Made by a program: the position numbers and the translations under genes. Below the pieces are notes generated by a model. It was not told the DNA's origin. It saw only the letters and a program-made list of their open reading frames with translations, and made no database searches. Positions 1 to 8,640 of a stretch of 64,000 nucleotides of DNA are shown piece by piece. Each line of letters starts with the position of its first letter. Within the stretch, counting starts at the first letter, position 1. This stretch comes from Loxodes magnus (lineage: Eukaryota > Ciliophora > Karyorelictea > Loxodida > Loxodidae): contig CAMPDV010001198.1 in assembly GCA_946699065.1 (NCBI GenBank), positions 1-64,000 on the forward strand, given 5' to 3'.

Positions 1-840
1 AAAACTGAAATTCTATCTTCTTTTCTTACTTTACTTCTTCACTTTTCAAAATACTCACTACTTCTCAAAGCATACTCCTTAAAACTGAAATTCTATCTTC
101 TTTTCTTACTTTACTTCTTCACTTTTCTAATATACTTAATACTTCTCAAAGCATACTCCTTAAAACTGAAATTCTATCTTCTTTTCTTACTTTACTTCTT
201 CACTTTTCAATATACTCACTACTTCTCAAAGCATACTCCTTAAAACTGAAATTCTATCTTCTTTTCTTACTTTACTTCTTCACTTTTCAATATACTCACT
301 ACTTCTCAAAGCATACTCCTAAAACTGAAATTCTATCTTCTTTTCTTACTTTACTTCTTCACTTTTCAAAATACTCATTACTTCTCAAAGCATACTCCTT
401 AAAACTGAAATTCTATCTTCTTTTCTTACTTTACTTCTTCACTTTTCAATAAACTCACTACTTCTCAAAGCATACTCCTTAAAACAGAAATTCTATCTTC
501 TTTTCTTACTTTACTTTTTCACTTTTCAAAATACTTAGTACTTCTCAAAGCATACTCCTTAAAACTGAAATTCTATCTTCTTTTCTTACTTTACTTCTTC
601 ACTTTTCTAAATACTCACTACTTCTCAAAGCATACTCCTTAAAACTGAAATTCTATCTTCTTTTCTTACTTTACTTCTTCACTTTTCATTACTTTTTATG
701 CCATAATCCTTAGAACTTAAATTCTATCTTATTTTCTTACTTTACTTCTTCACTTTTCAAAATACTTATTTCTTTTATCTCAAAGCATACTCCTTAAAAC
801 TTAAATTCTATCTTCTTATCTTATTTTACTTCATTACTTA
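1..840. repeat. 80-bp T-rich tandem repeat, about 10 copies
   Basis: About nine near-identical copies of an 80-bp unit (one of 79 bp) start near 1, 81, 162, 242, 321, 400, 480, 560 and 640. Each begins with aaaactgaaattctatcttc and ends with caaagcatactcctt. Two more diverged copies run to about 840. Differences are single substitutions or 1-2 bp indels. The unit length is not a multiple of three, so it is unlikely to be coding. It is a satellite or minisatellite cut by the window start, so its full length is unknown. Confidence 0.95.
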
Positions 841-1035
841 TTTAATATCTCAATCATCTTATTTTTGCAACACTACATTTTTTTTTCTTTATTTCTTAGT
901 TATTCAATCTTTTTTTATACTTGTTTTTTAATATTAACTTTCATATTTTTAATAAAAATGATTTTTTTTTTGTTTTGCTTTTCTTCATTTTGCGAAAAAT
1001 AATATTTTTTACTTTTCTTATAAACCATTTTTAAA
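841..1035. other. T-rich spacer
   Basis: Very T-rich single-copy DNA with long T runs separates the 80-bp repeat from the GC-richer island that follows. I see no gene, RNA or structured site in it. Confidence 0.6.
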
Positions 1036-1325
1036 CTTAATGATTTTCGGACTGCAACTTCTTGCTGTTTACGATCCCAACACTTCCTTCATTGAATATC
1101 GCGGATATCCAGTTTCATCGAAAAGCAGTTGTCAGTGAGCTCCATCGCTATTGGCAACCATGCTTTAAGCCCCTACCAGGAATGGATAATCAAGTGGAAG
1201 GCGTTCCCTTGCAAAGGTTGAATTTGACTATGGACTTTCTCTGCGACAGGAAAGGAACTTGTTCCTAGCCATAAAACCAGAAAGTATGATTCAGAAGGTC
1301 AATCTCTGCTCCCACCATCTTTTTA
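1036..1325. other. GC-richer island, possible coding remnant
   Basis: This stretch has clearly higher GC than its surroundings, as the recognisable genes in the window do, so it may be a coding remnant. On the plus strand a 68-codon frame starts at 1062 (MLFTIPTLPSLN...). With TAA and TAG read as Gln, at least one minus-strand frame is also open. Neither translation shows a motif I recognise, and the sharp AT-rich edges suggest a fragment rather than a full gene. Strand and reading frame are undecided. Confidence 0.3.
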
Positions 1326-1584
1326 ATTATAATTTCTTACTTTTCTTAGTATATTTTTATTTTTTTTATTTTATCATTATTTTTGAAATATTTCTTCTTA
1401 GTAGATTATTTTTGCTTTTTTTGTATGTCAAGATCTTTTTTCTTCTTTTATTAACTCTAAAAATCAAAATATTTCATTACCCAAAAACCAAAAAAATTAT
1501 CACAACCCAATTCAAAAAAAAATTAGCACAACCCAAAATCAAAACATTTCGAAACCAAAATCAAAAATTATATCCTTCATCTTT

Positions 1585-1730
1585 TTAATCCCATTTTTTC
1601 TCAAAACCCTTTTATATTTTGAAACTTTTTTTTTAAAATTTGTTCCTTTCTGACCTTTATCTATCCCGATTAGTCCCAGTTTGTTCCGTCCGAAAAAAGT
1701 CTTGCAGTGTAAAAAGCTGAGCAAAAAAAC
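1585..1730 (+). repeat. Dispersed direct repeat, copy 1
   Basis: This segment of about 145 bp runs from a T-rich start (taatcccattttttc) through ttcctttctgacc and ttgttccgtcc to gctgagcaaaaaa. It recurs about 550 bp downstream at 2136-2284 with the same order of landmarks and roughly 80% identity by eye. Its function is unknown. It may be a piece of a short mobile or satellite unit. Confidence 0.75.
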
Positions 1731-1844
1731 AAAATTAAATTTTTCACGATTTAATGCTTTAAATACTCTTATTCGCCTTTCATTTAGCTCTAAAAATTAA
1801 AAAAATACCAAAACCCAATTCTTAAAATTTTTATCGTGCACCAA

Positions 1845-2125
1845 AGTCGAAAATTTTCGAATAAAAAAAAACAAAAACTTGCAAAACCAAAACTTAAATC
1901 TTCAAAACCAAAATACAAAATCAAAAGTTTTCAAATCCAAAATCGAAAATTTTCAAAGCCAATATCAAAATTTTCAAAAAATAAAATCGAAATTTTTCAA
2001 AACCAAAATCAAAAAAATTCAAAACCAATATCAAAAAAATTCAAAACCAAAACCAAAACCAAAATCAAAATCAAAAAAATTCAAAACCAATATCAAAAAA
2101 AAAACTAAAATCAAAAATTTTAGTC
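1845..2125. repeat. Simple A-rich repeat of the caaaaccaaaatc type
   Basis: An imperfect microsatellite-like run of caaaacc, caaaatc and aattttc words lies between the two copies of the duplicated segment. Apparent K/N/Q-rich open frames here follow from base composition and are not supported as genes. Confidence 0.8.
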
Positions 2126-2135
2126 ACAAATTTTT

Positions 2136-2284
2136 TTATTCCCATTTTTTTTCAAAACCCTTTTGTACTTTAAAACTTTTTCTTAAAAAATTTTATTCCT
2201 TTCTGACCCTCTACCAATCCCGAAATCCCCCAACTTGTTCCGTCCCAACTCAGCCCTATAGTGTAAAACGCTGAGCAAAAAAAG
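2136..2284 (+). repeat. Dispersed direct repeat, copy 2
   Basis: This is the second copy of the segment at 1585-1730. It keeps ttcctttctgacc, ttgttccgtcc and gctgagcaaaaaa in the same order, with scattered substitutions and small indels. With the A-rich repeat between them, the pair suggests an old tandem duplication with a period of about 550 bp. Confidence 0.75.
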
Positions 2285-2444
2285 GCTTTCGCACTTTTTG
2301 CCATTTTCAGGGCTTCTAGCTCATGAAATTTTAATCTGCTATCATTCAAATATAGTATTCTACATTTTTCCTATCGGAAAATTACATTTTGCAACTTAAA
2401 AATAATAACACACGTAATTAAATTTTATAACAAATTAAAAAAAA

Positions 2445-2850
2445 AACTTCGCGCTATCACGTAACTCAAACAAAATTCTAAGACTATAATATAAAATTAA
2501 AAAATTTTTAGCTCTAGCACATAACTCAAAAATTTTCCTAACACTTGAAAATTTAAATTATTTAGCTTAGTACATACTTCAAAAATTTTCCTAACGCCGG
2601 AAAAATTTAAATATCTTTACTCTAGTACATACTTCAAAAATTTTTTCTGACTCCGAAAAATTTAAAATTTTTAGCTCTGGTACGTACTTCGAAAAATTTT
2701 CTAACACTAGAAAAATTTAAGCTTTATTAACTCTGGTACATACCTCAAAAATTTTTCCTAACACTTAAAAATTTAACCCTTTTTTAGCTCTAGTACATAA
2801 CTCAAAAAAATTTTTAAACACTAAAAAAAATTTAAACTTTCTCTAACACT
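2445..2850. repeat. Degenerate tandem repeat of about 55 bp
   Basis: Six to seven diverged units of 52-60 bp share the core gctctagtacataactcaaa followed by aattttcctaacact and aaaaatttaaa. Cores lie near 2452, 2511, 2565, 2619, 2673, 2730 and 2786. The array lies just beyond the 3' end of the RING-WD40 gene (minus strand), about 200 bp past its stop. The high divergence suggests an old array. Confidence 0.8.
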
Positions 2851-3048
2851 TGATTTTAAAATTAAATTGAAAAAATAATAATAAAAATAACTAAGATCAG
2901 AAAAAAGACTTAGGAAAAATTAAGAACTTTAAAATTTTAAACTTTAGTTGTAATAATAATATTAAGAAGAACATAATTAATTAGCGTACAGACTTAACAA
3001 TTTTAATATTCTTTAAATGTAAAATTAAATAGTTTAAATTCATAAAGA

Positions 3049-5637
3049 TCACTTGATGTATCTCTACTTGTCCTCCACACTCATTATAGTATTAGCCATT
3101 ACGCAGTTCTAAAATCTTAATCCATAGTCAGCATATACTTTGTTCCAGTCAATCTACTAAATGTGGTGCGTTAAATTTGGACTTACCTGTTATTAGTTAG
3201 TTGGTTATTCTCCATTCAATATCCTTCCTATGTTCCATCTTCTAATGTTGTAATCACTTGATTAGTTATTTCAACGAGCTCCATTACTTGATACCAACCA
3301 ATTGTTGTCCCTAGATAATGATAAACTACCCACTGTGTCTGTATGACCCAAAATTGTACAGATACACTATCCAGTATTGATATTTCAGATTCTTATTGTC
3401 TTGTCATGTGATCCTGATAAAATAAGCTTATTGTCCATTGAAAAAATAACTGATTCCACATATGAAGTATGTCCCGAAAAGATCCTTATACATTATTATG
3501 TCTTAGAGTTCCATAGTCTCACCGTATAATCATAACTTCCCGATACGATGAACTCTGAATCACTGGATATAGCCACAGATAATACAGAATCTGTGTGACC
3601 ACTCATGGTCTTACAGGTACCTGTCTTGACGTCCCATAGTCTCACCGTATAATCATCACTTCCCGATACGATGAACTCTGAATCACTGGATATAGCCACA
3701 GATAATACAGAATCTGTGTGACCACTCATGGTCTTACAGGTACCTGTCTTGACGTCCCATAGTCTCACCGTATTATCATCACTTCCCGATACGATGAACT
3801 CTGAATCACTGGATATAGCCACAGATAATACAGAATCTGTGTGACCACTCATGGTCTTACAGGTACCTGTCTTGACGTCCCATAGTCTCACCGTATTATC
3901 ATAACTTCCCGATACGATGAACTCTGAATCACTGGATATAGTCACAGATAATACAGAATCTGTGTGACCACTCATGGTCTTACAGGTACCTGTCTTGACG
4001 TCCCATAGTCTCACCGTTTCATCATAACTTCCCGATACGATGAACTCGTTTTTTGGTGAGATGGCTACGGAAGTGACTGAGTTTGTATGTCCAGTGTATA
4101 TGTGAGGGTGTTCCGAAGTTATGGATGAGAGGTTGACGTTGGAGAGGTCGCAGTTGATAAACTTGGTATTGCGGAAGTTGGCGGTAGTTAGGTTGGAGTT
4201 TGAGAAATTGCAGGAGGTGAAGGTAGTATCAGAGATGTCCGAGTTAATAAAGTCAGTATTTGAGTAGTTTTAATTCGTGAATTAAAAGTTCATGAAATTC
4301 AATAAAGTTACACCGTTTGAAGCTACTTATGATACTCCTTGTTGAGATCTACACAACTAGATTATCTAATATAACTTGTCATGAATTTATTAGTCAGCTA
4401 CTTATGGTAATTATAATAGGATTTATATTTAGTTAATCAAACCTGGCTTGTTTAACGGATTGTTTTTCAAATTTTATATATTGAAATTTTCTTCTTTTAT
4501 CTAGTTTAGGAACTTATTTAAATTCTCGAACGTTAAGTTTGAGAAATCAGATATTACATACTTGATCAAGTTTTATTACTCTTAACATACTTAAATTACT
4601 TTGCTTTCATTCTTAAACTCATTTTTAAGATTCACTAATCTTTATTCTATTACTTAGACTAACTCTCTGTTTTAAACTATTTATTTTTCTTTTTATGATA
4701 GAACTAACTTAACTAAAGAATCTTTAACTTGAATTTATTATTATTGCTATTATTAATCTATTACTTACTCTTAATTTTGGTTTTGATTATTTTAAGATTC
4801 TTATTTAATTTAACGATCATTATTTTTTGCACTTATCTAACCTTATTATTAAACAACATGTTTTGATACTTAAAAACATCCTCTTATCACCTTGAATTGC
4901 TTGAAATACTTTTCTACTAACTAGTCTGCCTTATTTAACGTTAAGTACTAACCATTGTCATTTTCTCTTAAATATGTAAATAGATTGAACATACATACAT
5001 AGATATTATTTCTTAATGTTTAAATGTCCATTTGTTGGTTCTACTCTCTCTTAAAATTTTCTATCTCTCTCAATATTTGTTAAAATTATTCTTGAACTTA
5101 ACCATTTTATCCTTAACTTTATTGTTACTAGCTCGTCGCTAAGGCCTATTACTATTACACTTGATTTGTGGCTTGAAGAGTAGCTAAACAATTCAATAAA
5201 TTCTTTATTTCACTGTTACTTAGAGAAAGTGAATTGATTAAAGTCTTAAATACTTACTGAACCGATAACGACTAGATATGTTTTATAAGTTGATCGCTGT
5301 CGTATATTATCTTTTTTATCATATGAAATTGATTCTATTTCTAATCATATTAGTACTATAACCACTTAAACTACTCATTAATTTGCACTTGATCAATTAT
5401 CTCTTCTTATTGCTGCTATACTTCTTAATGAACATGCTCTTAAACTTGATACCCTTGTAACTCTTCAGGATTTATGTCATAGACTTAACGATGTACTTTG
5501 CATTTGATTTCTTAAGTAAATTAATAAATTGTTTTAAGACAATTTAAACATGATATACAACCACATGGTAATTGCTTAGACACTCGCTTGTCTTAATCAA
5601 ATTGCTCTTTACAATTTGGACATTGATTGCTATCCAT
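3049..5637 (-). CDS. RING finger / coiled-coil / pentapeptide / seven-blade WD40 protein
   Basis: With TAA and TAG as Gln and TGA as Trp, one unbroken frame of 862 codons runs from ATG (5637-5635) to TGA (3051-3049). A second in-frame TGA follows three codons later. Residues 6-49 carry CPNC, LPCGC, CLNC and CKVH: eight candidate Zn ligands (C6, C9, C25, C27, C30, C33, C46, H49) spaced like a RING finger, suggesting an E3 ubiquitin ligase head. Residues about 55-445 are Q-rich and look coiled-coil. Residues about 450-510 are pentapeptide-like (NFRNTKFINCDLSNVNL). Residues about 515-802 form seven WD40 blades, enough for one propeller. Blades 2-5 match the big array at 13,312 onward. Blades 6 (SGSHDKTIRIWNINTGQC) and 7 are diverged. 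In-frame TGAs at codons 751 and 789 sit in blades 6 and 7; codon 751 is at a conserved Trp. No intron is needed. The upstream DNA is AT-rich, supporting this start. Inferred role: recognition by the propeller, ubiquitylation by the RING. Confidence 0.85.
3508..4048 (-). repeat. Homogenised WD40 blade tract inside the RING gene
   Basis: From the second half of blade 1 to the start of the LW motif ending blade 5, the RING gene consists of 123-bp units nearly identical in DNA to those of the array at 13,312-64,000. Both edges are abrupt. At 4048 the shared gatgaactc gives way to diverged DNA encoding ISPKNEF instead of ISSDSEF. Near 3508 LWDVKTGTC gives way to LWNSKTQQC. This pattern is what gene conversion or unequal exchange with other copies would leave. 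It could also be local expansion of one blade, but the identity to the array argues for sharing. Confidence 0.85.
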
Positions 5638-5986
5638 TTATAAAGATAAAAAAAATTTAGTATATAGAAACTAATTATATTGAAATAAAAATTGAAAAAT
5701 TATTATTATTATTTAAAAAAAAGATTTAACGTAAAAAAATTAAAAATTTTAAAATAGAATTTTAAATATTAATAAGATACTCGAAATATTTTAGTATTAT
5801 GAATTTAAAAAAAATTAAAAATTAAAACTTAAAGAAATATATAAAACTAAAATGTAAATAATTAAAAGTCAAATTCTAAAATATAATATAAGAATATTCT
5901 AAAAATATTATAATTAAGAAAAAAAAATAAAGAAATATGATATCATAAAAAAAAATTCCAATATATAATTATAATATTTTAATGAC
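5638..5986. promoter_or_regulatory. AT-rich 5' flank of the RING-WD40 gene
   Basis: About 350 bp of extremely AT-rich DNA lies directly upstream of the RING-WD40 start codon and ends at the 16-bp direct repeat of the next insertion. It must hold the promoter of the gene if the gene is expressed. I cannot point to a specific box, because the base composition makes TATA-like words meaningless. Confidence 0.4.
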
Positions 5987-6002
5987 TTAAGTACAAAGAG
6001 AT
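5987..6002 (+). repeat. 16-bp direct repeat, left (likely target-site duplication)
   Basis: ttaagtacaaagagat occurs here and again at 6828-6843, flanking the ORF1-like insertion. Perfect 16-bp copies around an 825-bp coding-like island are typical of a target-site duplication from non-LTR retrotransposition. Confidence 0.75.
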
Positions 6003-6012
6003 GATAAAAAAG

Positions 6013-6820
6013 ATGGCGGAATGGAACAAAGACTTTCTCGACTAAAAGGCTTCTCGTAGCTCCTTAGATCAATCTTTCCAGCTCTAACGAACTCCAACGA
6101 AGACAAAAAAGAAATAATATTGTAAAATCTCAGAAGAAAAATAATATCCATCCAAGATTTCAAAAAAAAAGATTCACCTTTGAACAATTTATGAACTTAG
6201 ATTAAAAGTCTCTTGTTTAAATCATTTTTGATTACATTGATAAGGTAGAGAACCTCGAACATTACGTCATGAGTTTACATTAAGACTTATTAGATCATGT
6301 TGAGGACGAGAGACCGCATAATGAATTTGTGACCAAAGAGGACATTAAAAACAGATATTAAGAAATAGAATGCGATATAGTAAGAATTGATGAATAAATG
6401 GGAACAGATTTCTTAAAGTATGAAAACGCACTTTAATAAATAACGGAATTAAAAAAAGAGACTAGGAAAATTAGAGTAATAAGACCTAAAAAAAATAATG
6501 ATTCAATGGTAATAGAAGAATAACCTATGACGACAGAAAAAATTTTCAAGAAAAAATGTTATATATGCGGCAGTTTATTCCACTTATGATAAAAAGTGTA
6601 GGAGGAATTGGTAAATAAATAAAAAAATTTGGAAAGAACTTACAAATTTTTATCCTTCCCCGGATGGTTAGCTTTGAAGAAAAAAGATAACTCCAAGACC
6701 ATTCGGAAAGCTCGGAAGTGAACTTGGGTGGAGACACCGGCGAGTCCGAGACCCTGTAAAAGGTAATGCAGGAAGTTATGGACCTATTAAGGAAACATTC
6801 CATTATCCATAAAATTTTTA
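6013..6820 (+). pseudogene. ORF1/Gag-like protein with CCHC zinc knuckle, frameshifted
   Basis: Read with TAA/TAG = Gln and TGA = Trp, the island starts at ATG 6013 (MAEWNKDFLDQKASRSS...). Near the A9 run at 6172-6180 the natural frame shifts to one giving FEQFMNLDQ and an acidic, probably coiled-coil segment (DYIDKVENLEHYVMSLHQDL). It then gives a perfect CCHC zinc knuckle at 6557-6598: CYICGSLFHLWQKC, i.e. C-x2-C-x4-H-x4-C. The Trp and Gln inside the knuckle are TGA and TAA. A further shift after the knuckle seems to enter a frame giving SEVNLGGDTGESETL and MQEVMDLLRKHS. Zinc knuckles with coiled coils are typical of nucleic-acid-binding ORF1 proteins of non-LTR elements. The shifts may be decay or homopolymer sequencing errors. 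Confidence 0.55.
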
Positions 6821-6827
6821 ATTTAAT

Positions 6828-6843
6828 TTAAGTACAAAGAGAT
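6828..6843 (+). repeat. 16-bp direct repeat, right (likely target-site duplication)
   Basis: This is an identical copy of 5987-6002 (ttaagtacaaagagat) at the far end of the ORF1-like insertion. It follows an AT-rich tail rather than a clean poly(A). Confidence 0.75.
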
Positions 6844-6929
6844 AAAAAAAGAAAGAAAAATAAATAAAAATTATTATATATTGCGAATCACCTCTTTATC
6901 ACTCAGCACTTTCGTAATTAATATTTAAA

Positions 6930-7278
6930 ATTAAGAAAAATGTTTACATGTTTCTTGTTATAATTTTATTAATCCAATGAGATATGTCACCTTCAATAAA
7001 TGGGAAATATTCTTAATAAAGATTATTCTCGACTCTTAACTTAGATGTACTTGTCTTCTTAAATAAAAAAATTTAGAAAAAAATAATTATTAAGTTGTAG
7101 TATGACCGTAAGTAAAACGTTTTTACATCTTGTGAGAATTCTTAAGAAAGTTAGGGTTATCTCTTCCTAACTTGTCCACTGTTTTTTGTGGTGACAATTT
7201 ATTGTGAGAGATTACTTGTTATGCAGTATACACTACACCAAATGTTCATTGATTATCCTGACAACTGACGACATTCAT
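6930..7278 (-). CDS. Possible small or partial gene, unrecognised
   Basis: On the minus strand a frame from ATG 7278-7276 reads MNVVSCQDNQWTFGVVYTAQ, continuing with KTVDKLGRDNPNFLKNSHKM. Residue 11 (W) is TGA. The composition is more protein-like than the flanks, but the frame fades into AT-rich DNA near 6950 without a clear stop. With TGA the only possible stop, open frames of this length arise by chance in AT-rich DNA. I recognise no domain. It could be a short host gene, a gene fragment or nothing. Confidence 0.22.
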
Positions 7279-7784
7279 TTTTTTAATATAAATATTATTA
7301 TGGAAATTTAACAAATTATAACTATCAACAAAAACATATTAAAAATAAATTAATATATGAAAATAATATTTGTATATATATTCGATGAGAAATGATTAAA
7401 AAAAATATATAAATTAAACAAAAAATGTTTTATAAAATCACAAAAAAAATTTATAAAACTTATATATTATAAGAATAAGAATGAAAATACTATATTTATA
7501 ACCACGTCATCTTTTAAAAAAAAAATTCTTATTAAACTTAACAATAACTTCCCAGTGAACCAGAAAAAAATGAAATGCTTCTTAAATATTCGAAACTTTA
7601 ATATCAGAGACTAAGCTTAAAACATAAAAAATAACCAAATGTCACAAAAAGTCGAAGTAATTACAACTGAAAAAAAAAGTATAAATAAAAACAGATAGTT
7701 TAATTCATGTTTAACCTAAATTAAGAATTTATAAAGACTAATAACTGACTAAATTAAATAAAATCGAGATATTAACTATTAAAA
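7279..7784. other. AT-rich spacer
   Basis: Very AT-rich DNA with A and T runs. No motif, repeat or convincing reading frame was seen. Confidence 0.6.
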
Positions 7785-8140
7785 TTTAAATAGGGTGGAA
7801 AGCCCTTTCCTTCGGATGTTGCTTGGAGGTCCAGCAAGGCAAATAAAAAATAAGCGCAGACGGAGGATAAATCGGAGAAAGAGAAATCAATGACAAGAGA
7901 AAGACGATGTAACAAGCTGAAGAACTCTGAATGCCAGGAGGAAACTTTCTTCATTATAGGTCGGGGAAGTGTACCCGTAATTGCATATTGCATTCCTATG
8001 CTTTGGAAGGAAAAACTACAGGGACGTACTGCAGGAAGAGAAAACAAGGACAGAGAGACATTAATTTTTTTTTCAACATTAAATAAAATTAATTTAAAGA
8101 GCTTCGCATCAACGAGAGTGCTACGCGCTCTATAATCCAA
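7785..8140 (+). pseudogene. GC-richer gene remnant with a Cys-rich EsV-1-7-like motif
   Basis: A sharply bounded island of about 340 bp with much higher GC than its flanks. On the plus strand the frame through 7970 reads GKCTRNCILHSYALEGKT, then TGTYCRKRKQGQRDIN. Its Cys-x3-Cys, SY..EG..TG.YC and ..K..G..DI pattern resembles one EsV-1-7-type Cys repeat, a family known from brown algae, phaeoviruses and giant viruses of protists. The expected His after the third Cys is replaced by basic residues. A second frame (from 7890, MTRERRCNKLKNSECQEE) is also open, so the reading frame is not certain. It may be an old fragment of viral or mobile origin. The family call is tentative. Confidence 0.3.
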
Positions 8141-8640
8141 TTTATTTATTTAAATAAATAAATTAAAAAAATAACAATAAAACTTTACTTCCATTAAAGA
8201 AAATTAAATGCTTTTTGAAGTACTTCATAAGATCAAACCAACAACACTTAAAGCATGCAAACAAATCAGATAGAAATTAATATAAGACCACAAAAAAATA
8301 AAAAATAAGCAAAAATTATAAACTCAAATGGCTACAATAGAGAAAAAACAGAAAAAATGATGATTGAAAAAGGAAATTATCAGAAATCTTAAAAGAAAAA
8401 GAAATAAACAATAAAAAATTAAATCTGTTTTAGATGATAAAAGGCATATAAATCGACAACATAAGAAAGCTATAAATGAAACGAAAAAAAATCGAAGTTT
8501 AAAAGTAATTAAAAAATAAGTGTAGAAATGAACAAGCGATTAAGATCAAAAAATAAAAAAAAAACTATAATTGCTGAAGAAAGAGTTTATGAATGAATGA
8601 ATTAATTAACCAATCAATTAATTTATGTGGTTTCATCATA
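8141..8640. other. AT-rich spacer, purine-rich on the plus strand
   Basis: It starts with an AT palindrome (atttatttaaataaat near 8148) and continues A-rich. The plus strand translates to a Lys/Gln-rich string with no domain signal. The minus strand would be the 3' trailer of the LINE remnant that follows. I see nothing that can be called. Confidence 0.5.

Larger units (their letters stand above)
1326..2444. other. AT-rich noncoding stretch with low-complexity and duplicated DNA
   Basis: The stretch is dominated by T-rich and A-rich low-complexity sequence. Open frames here translate to hydrophobic or K/N/Q-rich strings with no domain signal, as expected from base composition. It contains a duplicated segment and a caaaaccaaaatc-type simple repeat, listed separately. 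I see no gene. Confidence 0.6.
6003..6843 (+). mobile_element. Insertion carrying an ORF1-like gene
   Basis: An island of about 840 bp, with higher GC than its flanks, is bounded by identical 16-bp repeats (5987-6002 and 6828-6843). It begins a few bases before an ATG and ends in AT-rich DNA just before the second repeat. It encodes an ORF1/Gag-like protein but no reverse transcriptase. It may be a separately mobilised ORF1 transcript, an internally deleted LINE, or a processed host gene copy. No clear terminal repeats other than the duplication are visible. Confidence 0.55.

Noticed and set aside
1259..2274. Open frames in the T-rich and A-rich low-complexity DNA (for example 1259-1588 and 1836-2274 on the plus strand).
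   Set aside because: The translations are strings of F/L/Y or K/N/Q set by base composition and repeats, with no domain signal.
3349..3390. TGA at codon 751 as the true stop of the RING gene (Tetrahymena-type code).
   Set aside because: It would cut blade 6 at its Trp. Clear WD40 sequence continues (WNINTGQC, then LGHTDTVGSLSLS), giving seven blades. The same codon replaces Trp in array units and in the RT.
8090..8136. tRNA-like or structured RNA at agagcttcgcatcaacgag...gcgctct.
   Set aside because: Only a short stem of about five pairs forms. No cloverleaf, T-loop motif or anticodon arm could be built.
7772..8140. Minus-strand frame of 122 codons opposite the Cys-motif island.
   Set aside because: It is Ser/Leu/Phe-rich with no motif. 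The plus strand holds the recognisable Cys pattern, so this looks like an antisense shadow.
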